Below, piece after piece: positions 1 to 13,499 of a stretch of DNA of 64,000 nt. Location: assembly GCA_021851875.1 (NCBI GenBank), contig JAJZQI010000012.1, positions 24,082-88,081 on the forward strand. Reading direction: 5' to 3'. The position numbers and the translations under genes are program-made. A model generated the notes under the pieces. The model was given only the letters and a program-made list of their open reading frames with translations, did no database searches and had not been told where the DNA came from. How positions within the stretch are numbered: the stretch's first letter is position 1; every line of letters begins with the position of its first letter. This DNA comes from Pseudomonadota bacterium (GTDB lineage: Bacteria; Pseudomonadota; Gammaproteobacteria; Burkholderiales; JAJZQI01).

Positions 1-1925
<1,925 letters not shown>

Positions 1926-1959
1926 TCGCGGCCAGAGAAACGGATAAAGGAAAAAGACA

Positions 1960-3102
1960 ATGCTGAGTTTTGACGACGAAATCGTGGCGACCCCGCAACC
2001 CGCTTTCCGCCCGGCCATGCCGGAGCCGGCCGCCATGCCGTCCTTCCAGACGGAGGCCGCGCCGCTGCACACCGAAGGCGCCACCAACCGCATCAACGTG
2101 GTGGACAAGCGCATCATCAACGGCCAGACCGACGTGAATCAGCTGGTGCCGTTCAAGTACAAGTGGGCATGGGAAAAGTATCTGGCCACCTGCGCCAACC
2201 ACTGGATGCCGCAGGAAGTGAACATGAGCCGCGACATCGCCATGTGGAAAGATCCCAATGGTTTGAGTGACGACGAGCGCCGTCTGGTGAAGCGCAACCT
2301 GGGTTTCTTCGTGACCGCCGACTCGCTGGCCGCCAACAACATCGTGCTGGGTACCTATCGCCAGATCACCGCGCCGGAATGCCGTCAGTTCCTGCTGCGC
2401 CAGGCCTTTGAAGAGGCCATCCACACCCACGCCTACCAGTACATCGTGGAATCGCTGGGTCTGGACGAAGGCGAAATCTTCAACGCCTATCACGAAGTCC
2501 AGTCCATCCGCGACAAGGACGAGTTCCTGATTCCGTTCATCAATACCCTGACCAATCCGGAATTCAAGACCGGCACGCCGGAAAACGATCAGAAACTGCT
2601 CAAGTCCCTGATCGTGTTCGCCTGCATCATGGAAGGCCTGTTCTTCTACGTCGGCTTTGTGCAGATTCTGGCGCTGGGCCGGCAGAACAAGATGACCGGC
2701 GCTGCCGAACAGTACCAGTACATCCTGCGTGACGAGTCCATGCACTGCAACTTCGGTATTGACCTGATCAACACCATCAAAATGGAAAACCCGCACCTGT
2801 GGACCAGCGAATTCCGCGAAGAACTCAAAGGCCTGTTCATGAAGGGCGTGGAACTGGAATACCGCTATGCTGAAGACACCATGCCGCGCGGCGTGCTGGG
2901 TCTGAATGCGGCGATGTTCAAGGAATACCTGCGCTTTATCGCCAACCGCCGTGCGCAGCAGATCGGTCTGGACGAACTGTTCGCCGGTGCCACCAACCCC
3001 TTCCCCTGGATGGCCGAAATGATCGACCTGAAGAAGGAGAAGAATTTCTTCGAGACACGGGTAACCGAGTACCAGTCTGGCGGCGCGCTGAGCTGGGACT
3101 GA
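1960..3102 (+). CDS. nrdB: Ribonucleoside-diphosphate reductase beta subunit
   Basis: Ferritin-like RNR small subunit motifs ([18 protein letters not shown]); directly downstream of nrdA. Confidence 0.96.
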   Translation: MLSFDDEIVATPQPAFRPAMPEPAAMPSFQTEAAPLHTEGATNRINVVDKRIINGQTDVNQLVPFKYKWAWEKYLATCANHWMPQEVNMSRDIAMWKDPNGLSDDERRLVKRNLGFFVTADSLAANNIVLGTYRQITAPECRQFLLRQAFEEAIHTHAYQYIVESLGLDEGEIFNAYHEVQSIRDKDEFLIPFINTLTNPEFKTGTPENDQKLLKSLIVFACIMEGLFFYVGFVQILALGRQNKMTGAAEQYQYILRDESMHCNFGIDLINTIKMENPHLWTSEFREELKGLFMKGVELEYRYAEDTMPRGVLGLNAAMFKEYLRFIANRRAQQIGLDELFAGATNPFPWMAEMIDLKKEKNFFETRVTEYQSGGALSWD

Positions 3103-3126
3103 TCATTCAGCCTCGACCGGCAGGTA

Positions 3127-3157
3127 AAAAAGCCTCACATTGTGAGGCTTTTTTTTA
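3127..3157. terminator. Rho-independent terminator after nrdB, possibly bidirectional
   Basis: Perfect hairpin AGCCTCACATTGTGAGGCT flanked by A-run and T8. Confidence 0.9.
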
Positions 3158-3205
3158 TGGTTCCCGAGTTGCGAATGCAAGAGGGAATTAAAGGGTGGCG
3201 AGCCG

Positions 3206-3916
3206 TCAGGGCAAATGCTCGAAAAAATAAGGAACTGCGCGAAATGTGAGCACCAGTCCGCCCTGTTCCGGGGGGTGGGAGAGGCGGATGTAGTCGCTTT
3301 CCGCCAGAGGTCTGGCCAGGTGGCCGTGGCGACTGCGGCTGAATACGCCATTGCGCCACTGGTATACCTCGTTCAGCTTTTCCCGGGAGGTATACGAATG
3401 GCTGTTGTCATTGAAGTAGTCGTCGAACCGGTCTCGCCCGAGGTAGATTGCATTGGATCCTTCGTAGCCGGTTTTGACGGCGGTGATGGGGTCCGTATTC
3501 AATATGTAGGCCCAGTCGCCGGGCACGAAATTGTTGGCCGGGTCATAGTCGTCTTCGAAGTACCACATTGCCGGTGGTTCGATACCGACCAATGGATCGC
3601 CGTCTGCCTGTAAGCGATCCAGTACGCGCTGCAGTGTAGCTTTGTCGGGCGCCACTCGGGTGTAGTAGTCCAGTACGCCCTGAATGATGACGAGCTTGGT
3701 GGCGGTGTAGCAGCCGATGTTGTACTTGCTCTGGTGCAAAAAGGCGTCATTTACCGCGGCAGGCAGGCTGGTTTTGGGGATGCCAGAGCGCCAGAACTTT
3801 TTGTTCCAGCTGGCGGATCCCCCATCCGGCCATTGCCAGGAAAGCCGTTCGGTCCAGGCCACAATGTTCTGACGCAGGCCGACATGGTTTCTCAGTGCGG
3901 CGATATCGCAGGGCAT
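3206..3916 (-). CDS. Putative protein-glutamine gamma-glutamyltransferase-like (Bacillus Tgl-like) protein
   Basis: Motifs NIGCYTATKLVIIQGVLDYY (candidate Cys), FVPGDWAYILN, EGSNAIYLGRDRF resemble the Tgl family by recall; not searched. Confidence 0.55.
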   Translation of the reverse strand: MPCDIAALRNHVGLRQNIVAWTERLSWQWPDGGSASWNKKFWRSGIPKTSLPAAVNDAFLHQSKYNIGCYTATKLVIIQGVLDYYTRVAPDKATLQRVLDRLQADGDPLVGIEPPAMWYFEDDYDPANNFVPGDWAYILNTDPITAVKTGYEGSNAIYLGRDRFDDYFNDNSHSYTSREKLNEVYQWRNGVFSRSRHGHLARPLAESDYIRLSHPPEQGGLVLTFRAVPYFFEHLP

Positions 3917-3921
3917 TCTGG

Positions 3922-4299
3922 TCAGGCGTCCACGGTGCAGGAGGGCTCCTTTTTCGAAACGGTTTGTACATTGACGGGTTCCCCGCGAGGTCCGTTTGGC
4001 AGGGGGACCATTTCATTGCGTAAATTGAGTGCGGCTTGCCGGTAAAAATCCAGGGGAGAAATATCTTCTCCAGGCCCGATCAGGGTATAGAGGATGCCGT
4101 CGTTGAGTTGCGACCGTTGCACCCAAGCCGATGGAATGTCCAGACTGCTTAGATAACTGGAAAATGCCGTGTCCAGCTCGGGGACCGCTTGCGAGGCGCA
4201 CTGAAACTCAACGCCCTCTGTTGGCGGCGTCGCTGGTTGGGGCTGCGCAAGACATAGCGCCGGAATGGAGAGCAGAAGGGCAAGCAGTACGTGCTTCAC
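3922..4299 (-). CDS. Secreted/periplasmic hypothetical protein in operon with the Tgl-like gene
   Basis: GTG start with AGGAAA upstream, signal peptide VKHVLLALLLSIPALCLAQP; 5 nt gap to downstream CDS. Confidence 0.6.
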   Translation of the reverse strand: MKHVLLALLLSIPALCLAQPQPATPPTEGVEFQCASQAVPELDTAFSSYLSSLDIPSAWVQRSQLNDGILYTLIGPGEDISPLDFYRQAALNLRNEMVPLPNGPRGEPVNVQTVSKKEPSCTVDA

Positions 4300-4801
4300 G
4301 GTTTTCCTGTTGCGTCTGGCAGCGGAGAGGGAACCGCAACTATACACGACACGAACGGGAATCTGTCAGCGAGCGGCTGACCGAGTTAGCCCGCTCCATC
4401 GCTATAGACGTGTCAGCACGGTGGATTTTGGAAGACTAAACGTTACCGCAATCCGCTCCGCCTGCTATGGCATCCAGAGCGATCTAACGGGGTGTCTTGC
4501 TATAGCTGCGCAAAAAACGCAACAGCTAAGAAGTGGAAACAGTGCGCTTTCGCAGCGAGAGAGGCTGGCTATTGGCTGTGTCGAGGCGGTTCAGACGCGT
4601 TTTTTGTCGGCGCGGCGAAATGCGAGACGGATTTTCATCGACCACTTGCTCAACGCGGTAGCAAGTCGGTCGCTAGCCTGCGCGACATGCTTTGTTGTTG
4701 AGTCGTGTAAGTGGACGCCGTGTCGGTTTCGACAGCTTGGGAATAGTGCAGTATGCTTAAAAGTGAAAGTGAGCTGTATTTTACTGCCTGAGGATGTGAC
4801 G

Positions 4802-5059
4802 ATGAAACGGATGAAATGGCTGGCGTTGCTGCTGGTGCTGTTCCTGTGGGGCTGCAATAGCAAGCTGACGCAGGAAAACTACAACAAGATCGGCATGGGG
4901 ATGGGTTATGACCAGGTGGTCGATCTGATCGGTAAACCGGATAAGTGCGACGATGTGATGGGGATTCGCAGCTGTCACTGGGGTGACGGCAAGACTGCGG
5001 TGAGCATCAGCTTCGCCGGCGACAAGGTGTTGCTGTTCTCCGCTGAAAACCTGCATTGA
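4802..5059 (+). CDS. Small lipoprotein, SmpA/BamE-like fold (DUF3862-like)
   Basis: Lipobox LFLWGC; GMGYDQVVDLIGKPDKC pattern. Confidence 0.7.
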   Translation: MKRMKWLALLLVLFLWGCNSKLTQENYNKIGMGMGYDQVVDLIGKPDKCDDVMGIRSCHWGDGKTAVSISFAGDKVLLFSAENLH

Positions 5060-5074
5060 TTGTCGAGGTAAGCC

Positions 5075-6262
5075 ATGTCGCTGGACCAATTTCTACAGCA
5101 GCATCTGGCCGACCTGACCGGGGTGCGGCACGATATCCACGCTCATCCGGAGTTGGCGTTCGAGGAGAATCGCACCGGCGATCTGGTCGCCGCGCGGCTT
5201 GAACGAGCCGGGCTGGAAGTGCATCGCGGCTGGGCCGGTACCGGGGTGGTGGCCGTGCTGCGCTGCGGCACTTCTGCGCGCGCGATCGGGCTGCGTGCCG
5301 ATATGGACGCCTTGCCGATTCACGAATTGAACGAATTCGGCCACTGTTCGCAGCACCACGGCAAAATGCACGCCTGCGGGCATGACGGTCACACCGCCAT
5401 GCTGCTGGGGGCCGCTGAATATCTGGCGCAGCAACGCGATTTTGACGGCGCACTTGATGGTACTGTGGTGTTTTATTTTCAGCCGGCCGAAGAGGGCGAG
5501 GGCGGCGCCCGCGTCATGGTGGAAGAAGGCGTGCTGGAAAAATTCCCGGTGGATGCCGTGTTCGGCCTGCACAACTGGCCGGGCATGCCCGAGGGCGAGA
5601 TGGCCGTGCACGCCGGCCCGGTGATGGCCTGTGCCGACCGCTTCGATATCGTGGTGACGGGCAACGGCGCGCACGCGGCCATGCCGCATCAGGGCAACGA
5701 TGTGGTGGTGGCCGGCAGCGCGATTGTGCAGGCGTTGCAAACCGTGATCAGCCGCACGCGCGATCCGCTCACGCCTGCCGTGTTGAGCGTGACACGCTTT
5801 CACGCCGGCGAGGCGAACAACGTGCTGGCCGACAAGGCCGTGCTGGGCGGCACGGTACGGGCTTTTTCCAATGCCGAGCGCGACCGCATAGAAGCGGCCA
5901 TGCAGTCCATTTGCCTGCATGTGGGTACGGCTTACGGTGTGCGTGCCGAGCTGGATTACCGTCACGGCTATCCGCCGACCGTCAACAGTGAAGCCGAGGC
6001 GCGCTTTTGCGCCGAGGTGGCGGCCGAGTTGTTCGGCGCCGGCAAGGTGAAAACGGCCGTGGCGCCGTCCATGGGGGCGGAGGATTTCGCCTACTTCCTC
6101 GAGCGCAAGCCGGGCGCCTATGTCTGGCTGGGCAATGGTATGGCGGAGGGCGGCTGCATGCTGCACAACCCGCGCTACGATTTCAACGACAGTGTGCTTC
6201 CCCTGGGTGTGCGCTATTGGGTCGCCCTGGTGCGGCGCTTCCTGGCACAGCCGGCTGCCTGA
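5075..6262 (+). CDS. M20 family amidohydrolase (hippurate hydrolase-like)
   Basis: GLRADMDALPI, MHACGHDGHTAMLLG, PSMGAEDFAYF motifs. Confidence 0.92.
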   Translation: MSLDQFLQQHLADLTGVRHDIHAHPELAFEENRTGDLVAARLERAGLEVHRGWAGTGVVAVLRCGTSARAIGLRADMDALPIHELNEFGHCSQHHGKMHACGHDGHTAMLLGAAEYLAQQRDFDGALDGTVVFYFQPAEEGEGGARVMVEEGVLEKFPVDAVFGLHNWPGMPEGEMAVHAGPVMACADRFDIVVTGNGAHAAMPHQGNDVVVAGSAIVQALQTVISRTRDPLTPAVLSVTRFHAGEANNVLADKAVLGGTVRAFSNAERDRIEAAMQSICLHVGTAYGVRAELDYRHGYPPTVNSEAEARFCAEVAAELFGAGKVKTAVAPSMGAEDFAYFLERKPGAYVWLGNGMAEGGCMLHNPRYDFNDSVLPLGVRYWVALVRRFLAQPAA

Positions 6263-6307
6263 TCATTCCTGGGGTGATCGCCCCTGTCCTTTTTACCCTG
6301 CATAAAA

Positions 6308-6340
6308 GAAAACGGGCGACTCATGCGAGCCGCCCGCCTC
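6308..6340 (-). terminator. Rho-independent terminator for the 29-aa small-protein gene
   Basis: Minus strand CGGGCGGCTC-GCAT-GAGTCGCCCG followed by TTTTCTTTT. Confidence 0.8.
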
Positions 6341-6392
6341 CGGGAAGAAAAAGCCGCCCGTCCTTTGGAAGTCGGGGCGGAAGACGCACTCC

Positions 6393-6482
6393 TTAGGAGA
6401 GTATGACGCTAAACAGGGAAATCCAGGACCAGGCGATCAGCGCGATAACGATGGTCAAAGGCAAGCTTTCTTTGCTGAACAT
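6393..6482 (-). CDS. 29-aa single-TM small protein MFSKESLPLTIVIALIAWSWISLFSVILS
   Basis: Read from the minus strand; strong SD (AAGGAGG) before ATG, promoter TTGACA-N17-TAATAT upstream, terminator downstream; absent from ORF track (too short). Confidence 0.75.
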   Translation of the reverse strand: MFSKESLPLTIVIALIAWSWISLFSVILS

Positions 6483-6523
6483 GGGAACTCCTCCTTAGCT
6501 AAAATCGAATACATAATCCACAA

Positions 6524-6584
6524 TCAGGATATTAGTATCTCAAATTTCGCATGTCAATTTATATTTGAGATGTCTGTATCCTGA
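6524..6584. promoter_or_regulatory. Two-part dyad operator overlapping a consensus sigma70 promoter of the small-protein gene
   Basis: TCAGGATA-N6-TCTCAAAT-N17-ATTTGAGA-N6-TATCCTGA; minus strand TTGACA-N17-TAATAT inside it. Confidence 0.75.
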
Positions 6585-6773
6585 TATGTTGTTAAATCGA
6601 CACAGCTTCCTTTTCCTCATCTTTCTCCGCGGCACTGCCATTTCCGGCTGACCGGCATGCTGTTTGATGCCTGCATGCAATGAAGCGTCTGATTAAAAAG
6701 GGACTTCGTCTCGATACTTATACGTATAGCATAAAAAATTTGCTGCACTAAATATCTGTTGCTATAAAGGGAA

Positions 6774-6866
6774 GTGGCTGCAAAAGGCAAACCCGGCGAA
6801 AGCCGGTGACGCAAAGCTTCCGGTCTAATGCCGATGGTTCGGCAACGACAGCGGGGCCGCCAGCGG
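6774..6866 (+). ncRNA. Cyclic di-GMP-I (GEMM) riboswitch
   Basis: GGCAAACCcggcGAAAgccggtGACGCAAAGCttCCGGtCTAA...AGCgGGGccgCC matches the GEMM-I core and GAAA tetraloop architecture. Confidence 0.92.
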
Positions 6867-6889
6867 AGGAGTCCTGATCTCCCTCCGCC
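6863..6889 (+). promoter_or_regulatory. Candidate riboswitch expression-platform hairpin
   Basis: GCGGAGG...CCTCCGC hairpin directly after the aptamer and before the RBS. Confidence 0.5.
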
Positions 6890-6923
6890 TATTGTTAATT
6901 TCATGCAATTTGGAGGGTGTACC

Positions 6924-7592
6924 ATGAGGATTGATGCGAAACCGGGTGAGGTCGCGGCGGTGGTTGTCGTGGCGCTGATGAGCATTGCGGCGAATTTGCC
7001 AGATAGTATTCTGCTGGGGCTGATCGATCGGCGGATTCTGCTGCTTGCGCTGATGACAACGGTGCTCATCGCGCTGTTCCGTTATTTGCGCGCGCTGTTG
7101 TTCCTGGCTGTCGTGGTGTTGGCCATTGGCGCCAATTTGCCGGAACAATTGGCGAATTCGCTGGGGATCGACGGTACGGCGTTGACCATTACCCTGGGCT
7201 TGCTGGCATTCTTCTCGCTGGTGAACGCCTTGCTCAAGATCGTGCCGACCGGATTTGAGGAAACCAGCAAGCGCATCGATTCTCCCGACTCCCGTGCCAA
7301 TGTGATGAATGCCGTGCTCAAGGGCGATGTGGTGCAGCTGCAGAAATTGATGGCGCTCGGCGTGGAAGTGAATTTTCAGGAAAACGGCAGGATTCCGCTG
7401 CTGGAAGCGGTGGAATTGGGTTACTCCGATGTGGTGCAGATTCTGCTGCACCATGGCGCCCAATACGACGTGCGCAACGCGGCCGGCGTGCTGGCGAAGG
7501 ATATTGCCATGGAAAAAGGCTACACCCGCTGCGCCAATATGCTGCTGTATGCGGCTGAACTGGCGGCCGGCGGCAAGCCGGCTGCGGCCTGA
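6924..7592 (+). CDS. Membrane protein with C-terminal ankyrin-type repeats, riboswitch-controlled
   Basis: GGAGGGTGTACC-ATG start; multiple hydrophobic segments then ankyrin-like repeats (IPLLEAVELGYSDVVQILLHHGAQYDVRN). Confidence 0.8.
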   Translation: MRIDAKPGEVAAVVVVALMSIAANLPDSILLGLIDRRILLLALMTTVLIALFRYLRALLFLAVVVLAIGANLPEQLANSLGIDGTALTITLGLLAFFSLVNALLKIVPTGFEETSKRIDSPDSRANVMNAVLKGDVVQLQKLMALGVEVNFQENGRIPLLEAVELGYSDVVQILLHHGAQYDVRNAAGVLAKDIAMEKGYTRCANMLLYAAELAAGGKPAAA

Positions 7593-7597
7593 CGGGT

Positions 7598-7634
7598 GCA
7601 CGCCCGGCCGTGCAATGCGGCCGGGCGTGCATTT
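7598..7634 (+). terminator. Strong 13-bp hairpin after the ankyrin gene, probable terminator
   Basis: GCACGCCCGGCCG-TGCAATG-CGGCCGGGCGTGC; weak T tail. Confidence 0.55.
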
Positions 7635-7689
7635 GGCCTGCCGATGCGGGATAATTCGGCTTTTATCCGCGCTCGTTTGATTGCGTTTG

Positions 7690-9815
<2,126 letters not shown>

Positions 9816-9896
9816 TGCCGGGTCGTAATATAAAAGTCGTAATACAAGTCGTGTTAGAATCACCCGACCAGAAAAAAACAGGGAGAAGGAAAATTT

Positions 9897-10223
9897 ATGT
9901 TTATCAATATTGCACAGGCGGCCGACGCGGCTGCGCCGGCTCAGGCCGATCCGATCATGAGCTTTCTGCCGCTGGTGATCATTTTCGTGCTGTTCTATTT
10001 CATGCTGATCCGCCCGCAAATGAAGCGGGCCAAAGAGCAGAAGAATATGCTCGAAGCCCTGCAAAAAGGCGATGAAATCGTCACTGCGGGCGGGTTGGCC
10101 GGCAAAGTGGTCAAAGTGGGCGAGGTCTATGTCGGCCTGGAGGTGTCGGATGGTGTGACCGTTCAGGTGCAAAAGCAGTCCATCCAGGCGGTGCTGCTCA
10201 AAGGTACCCTGAAGTCGCTGTAA
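9897..10223 (+). CDS. yajC: Preprotein translocase subunit YajC
   Basis: FYFMLIRPQMKRAKEQKNMLEALQKGDEIVTAGG. Confidence 0.96.
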   Translation: MFINIAQAADAAAPAQADPIMSFLPLVIIFVLFYFMLIRPQMKRAKEQKNMLEALQKGDEIVTAGGLAGKVVKVGEVYVGLEVSDGVTVQVQKQSIQAVLLKGTLKSL

Positions 10224-10288
10224 GTCTCTGTCACTGCCCGCTGATGCGGGCAGTGTGCTTAATGAATTAGCAGAAATACAATCCCGAC

Positions 10289-12115
10289 ATGAATCGTTAT
10301 CCCCTGTGGAAATATATTGTCATCGCCGTGGCCCTGGTCATCGGTTTCCTTTACACCTTGCCCAATTTCTTCGGCGAGGTGCCGGCCGTGCAGATTTCGC
10401 CGGTGCGGGCCGGGACCAAGTTGCCGGCCGCAGCGCTGGGAACGGTTGAAACCGATCTGAAGGCGGCCAACATCGGCTACCGCGGTATCGAGGCCGATAC
10501 CTCTACCTTGAAGGTGCGCTTTGACAATACCGATGCGCAGTTGAAGGCCAAGGATCTGCTGCAGGATAAGTTGGGCGCCGATTACGTGGTGGCTCTCAAC
10601 CTGCTGTCCGCCTCGCCGTCCTGGCTGACCGGCATTCATGCCCTGCCGATGTATCTGGGTCTGGATCTGCGCGGCGGCGTGCACTTCCTGCTGCAGGTGG
10701 ATATGAAAGCCGCGCTGGCCAAGGCGCTGGAACGCAATGTCAACGATATCCGCAGCGATCTGCGCGAGAAGAAAATTCGTTATTCCGGTGTCGCTGCCAG
10801 CGGTCAGCAGATCGTCGTCAAGTTTGGCAGTGCGGCCGACCGCGACAGTGCCGACGGCGAATTGCGCAAGCAGTTCCCGGATCTGGTGGTCAATAAGCTG
10901 GACGATGCAGAAGGACCGAAACTCGCCGCCGTGCTGTCGCCCGTGGCGCAAAAGAAAATCAGCGACTACGCGCTGCAGCAGAACATCACCACGCTGCGTA
11001 ACCGCGTGAACGAGTTGGGCGTGGCCGAGCCGATCATTCAGCAGCAGGGCGCCGATCGCGTGGTGGTGCAGCTGCCGGGCGTGCAGGATACCGCCAAGGC
11101 GAAGGAAATTCTCGGCCGCACCGCGACGCTGGAAGTCCGCATGGTGGACGAGGACAACTCCGGTCCGGCCACTTTGCAGGCGGCCATGAACGGCAATGTG
11201 CCGTTCGGCGACGAGTTGTATTACGAGCGTGACGGCGCCCCCATGCTGGTGAAAAAGCAGGTGGTGCTGACCGGCGAATACATTTCCGACGCTGCCCCCG
11301 GCTTCGATGGCCAGACCGGCCAGCCGGCCGTGCATGTGTCGCTCAACGGCTCCGGCGCGCGCATCTTCAAGGAAGCCACCCGTGCCAACGTGGGCAAGCG
11401 CATGGCGATTCTGCTGATCGAAAAGAACCACACCGAGGTGATTACCGCGCCGGTGATCCGCGAAGAGATCGGCGGCGGCCGGGTGCAGATTTCCGGCATG
11501 ATGAACGTGGAAGAGTCGCGAGACATTTCCCTGCTGCTGCGCGCCGGTTCGCTGGCGGCGCCGATGGATATCGTGGAAGAGCGTACCGTCGGCCCGTCCA
11601 TGGGGGCGGAGAATATCTCCAAAGGCTTCAATTCCAATATCGGCGGCTTTATCGCCATCGCCCTGTTCATGATGATGTATTACCGCTTCTTCGGCATGAT
11701 CTCCACCGTGGCGCTGGCATCCAACGTGCTGTTCCTGGTGGCCATCCTGTCCATGCTGCAGGCCACGCTGACCTTGCCGGGTATGGCGGCGATTGCGTTG
11801 ACGGTGGGTATGGCGATTGACGCCAACGTGCTGATCAACGAACGGATCCGTGAAGAGCTGCGTAACGGCAACTCGCCGCAGGCGGCCATTCATGCCGGCT
11901 ACGAGCGTGCATTTTCGACCATTCTGGACTCCAACATCACCACCTTTATTGCCGGTGTGGCGCTGTTCTGGCTGGGCTCCGGCCCGATCCGCGGTTTTGC
12001 CGTGGTGCTGTGTCTGGGTATTCTGACCTCGATTTTCAGCGCCGTAATGGTGTCGCGTTCGCTGGTGAATCTGACCTACGGCCGCAAGGCGCGTCTGGCC
12101 AAAGTGGCGATTTAA
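10289..12115 (+). CDS. secD: Protein translocase subunit SecD
   Basis: LGLDLRGGVHFLLQVD, GMAIDANVLINERIREEL. Confidence 0.97.
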   Translation: MNRYPLWKYIVIAVALVIGFLYTLPNFFGEVPAVQISPVRAGTKLPAAALGTVETDLKAANIGYRGIEADTSTLKVRFDNTDAQLKAKDLLQDKLGADYVVALNLLSASPSWLTGIHALPMYLGLDLRGGVHFLLQVDMKAALAKALERNVNDIRSDLREKKIRYSGVAASGQQIVVKFGSAADRDSADGELRKQFPDLVVNKLDDAEGPKLAAVLSPVAQKKISDYALQQNITTLRNRVNELGVAEPIIQQQGADRVVVQLPGVQDTAKAKEILGRTATLEVRMVDEDNSGPATLQAAMNGNVPFGDELYYERDGAPMLVKKQVVLTGEYISDAAPGFDGQTGQPAVHVSLNGSGARIFKEATRANVGKRMAILLIEKNHTEVITAPVIREEIGGGRVQISGMMNVEESRDISLLLRAGSLAAPMDIVEERTVGPSMGAENISKGFNSNIGGFIAIALFMMMYYRFFGMISTVALASNVLFLVAILSMLQATLTLPGMAAIALTVGMAIDANVLINERIREELRNGNSPQAAIHAGYERAFSTILDSNITTFIAGVALFWLGSGPIRGFAVVLCLGILTSIFSAVMVSRSLVNLTYGRKARLAKVAI

Positions 12116-12134
12116 GGGTAAAGGGAATACAGTC

Positions 12135-13073
12135 ATGATCGAGTTTTTCAATATCAAAAAAGACATTCCCTTCATGCGCTACGCGCGCGTGACCACCCTC
12201 ATTTCGCTGTTGACGTTTATTCTGGCGGTGTGGGCGTTGTGGGCCAAGGGCTTGAATCTGGGCGTGGACTTCACCGGCGGTACGGTGATGGAAATCAGCT
12301 ACAGCCAGCCGGCGGATATCCCCGGCATCCGCACGACGCTGGAAAAGATGGGCCTGAAGGACGTGGCGGTACAGAACTTCGGTACCTCGCGCGACGTGCT
12401 CATCCGCCTGCCGCTGAAAGAGGGGACCACCAGCGCCAAATTGTCCAACCAGGTGATGCAGAACCTGCATGTGGCGCACGGCGATGCCCAGCTCAAACGC
12501 GTCGAGTTCATCGGCCCGCAGGTCGGCAAGGAACTGTATGACAACGGCGCGCTGGCATTGCTGGTGGTGGTGCTGGGCATCATGGCCTACCTGGCGGTGC
12601 GGTTCGAGTGGCGCTTCGCCATCGCGGCCATCATCGCCAACATGCACGACGTGGTGATCATCCTCGGCTTCTTCGCCTTTTTTCAGTGGGACTTCTCCAT
12701 CACCGTGCTGGCGGGCGTGCTGACCATTCTAGGCTATTCCGTGAATGAATCGGTGGTGGTGTTCGACCGGATTCGGGAAAACTTCCGCAAACTGCGCAAG
12801 GCGACGGTGCCGGAAATCATCGACAATGCCATTACCCGTACCATGTCGCGTACCATCATCACCCACTCGATGACCCAGTTGATGGTGCTGTCCATGCTGT
12901 TCTTCGGCGGCGAGGCGCTGCATTACTTCGCCCTGGCGCTGACCATCGGTATTCTGTTCGGTATCTACTCCTCCGTGCTGGTGGCCAGCCCGATCGTGCT
13001 GTGGCTGGGCGTGTCGCGCGAGGACTTCGTCAAGGCGGAGAAGAAGGACAACGAAGCGGAGGTGTTGCCGTGA
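12135..13073 (+). CDS. secF: Protein translocase subunit SecF
   Basis: GVDFTGGTVMEISY, YSVNESVVVFDRIREN. Confidence 0.97.
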   Translation: MIEFFNIKKDIPFMRYARVTTLISLLTFILAVWALWAKGLNLGVDFTGGTVMEISYSQPADIPGIRTTLEKMGLKDVAVQNFGTSRDVLIRLPLKEGTTSAKLSNQVMQNLHVAHGDAQLKRVEFIGPQVGKELYDNGALALLVVVLGIMAYLAVRFEWRFAIAAIIANMHDVVIILGFFAFFQWDFSITVLAGVLTILGYSVNESVVVFDRIRENFRKLRKATVPEIIDNAITRTMSRTIITHSMTQLMVLSMLFFGGEALHYFALALTIGILFGIYSSVLVASPIVLWLGVSREDFVKAEKKDNEAEVLP

Positions 13074-13474
13074 AGGTGAAACTGGGTGGGCTGTTGCTGC
13101 TATCGCTGCTGTCGTTGACAGGTTGCGATTACATGAATCAGGCAATGGGTGTGCCCACCCAGGCGGAAAGCCGCGCCATCGGCTCAAGCTGCCGCCAGGT
13201 GGGACGCTCGCTGGAAGACTGCTATGCGCGCGCGCCCAAGGCGAACAAGGCGGATATTTACGCCGGCTGGAAGGAAATGGACGGCTACATGCGCGACAAC
13301 AACATCTCGACCATGCCCTTGCCGGATGATCATGCGGTAGAGGATAACCCCGCTTCCGCGGCAGCCGAGGCCGCATCGGCTCCAGCGTCGGCCGCTTCGG
13401 CGCCGGCTGCATCCGCTGTCAAGGCGGCCGACCGTGCCGCCAAGTCAGACGGCAAGAACGACGCCAAACACTGA
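13070..13474 (+). CDS. Putative lipoprotein with Ala/Ser-rich C-terminus
   Basis: GTG start overlapping secF stop; lipobox LSLTGC. Confidence 0.65.
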   Translation: MKVKLGGLLLLSLLSLTGCDYMNQAMGVPTQAESRAIGSSCRQVGRSLEDCYARAPKANKADIYAGWKEMDGYMRDNNISTMPLPDDHAVEDNPASAAAEAASAPASAASAPAASAVKAADRAAKSDGKNDAKH

Positions 13475-13499
13475 GCCCGCGGGCGGAAAGTCATCATTG

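Noticed and set aside
3103-3359. Short minus-strand ORFs between nrdB and the Tgl-like gene
   Set aside because: Overlap the terminator and the Tgl-like CDS in other frames; no RBS or recognisable motifs.
10259-12175. 638-aa minus-strand ORF opposite secD
   Set aside because: Antisense shadow ORF of secD with low-complexity H/Q/R composition.
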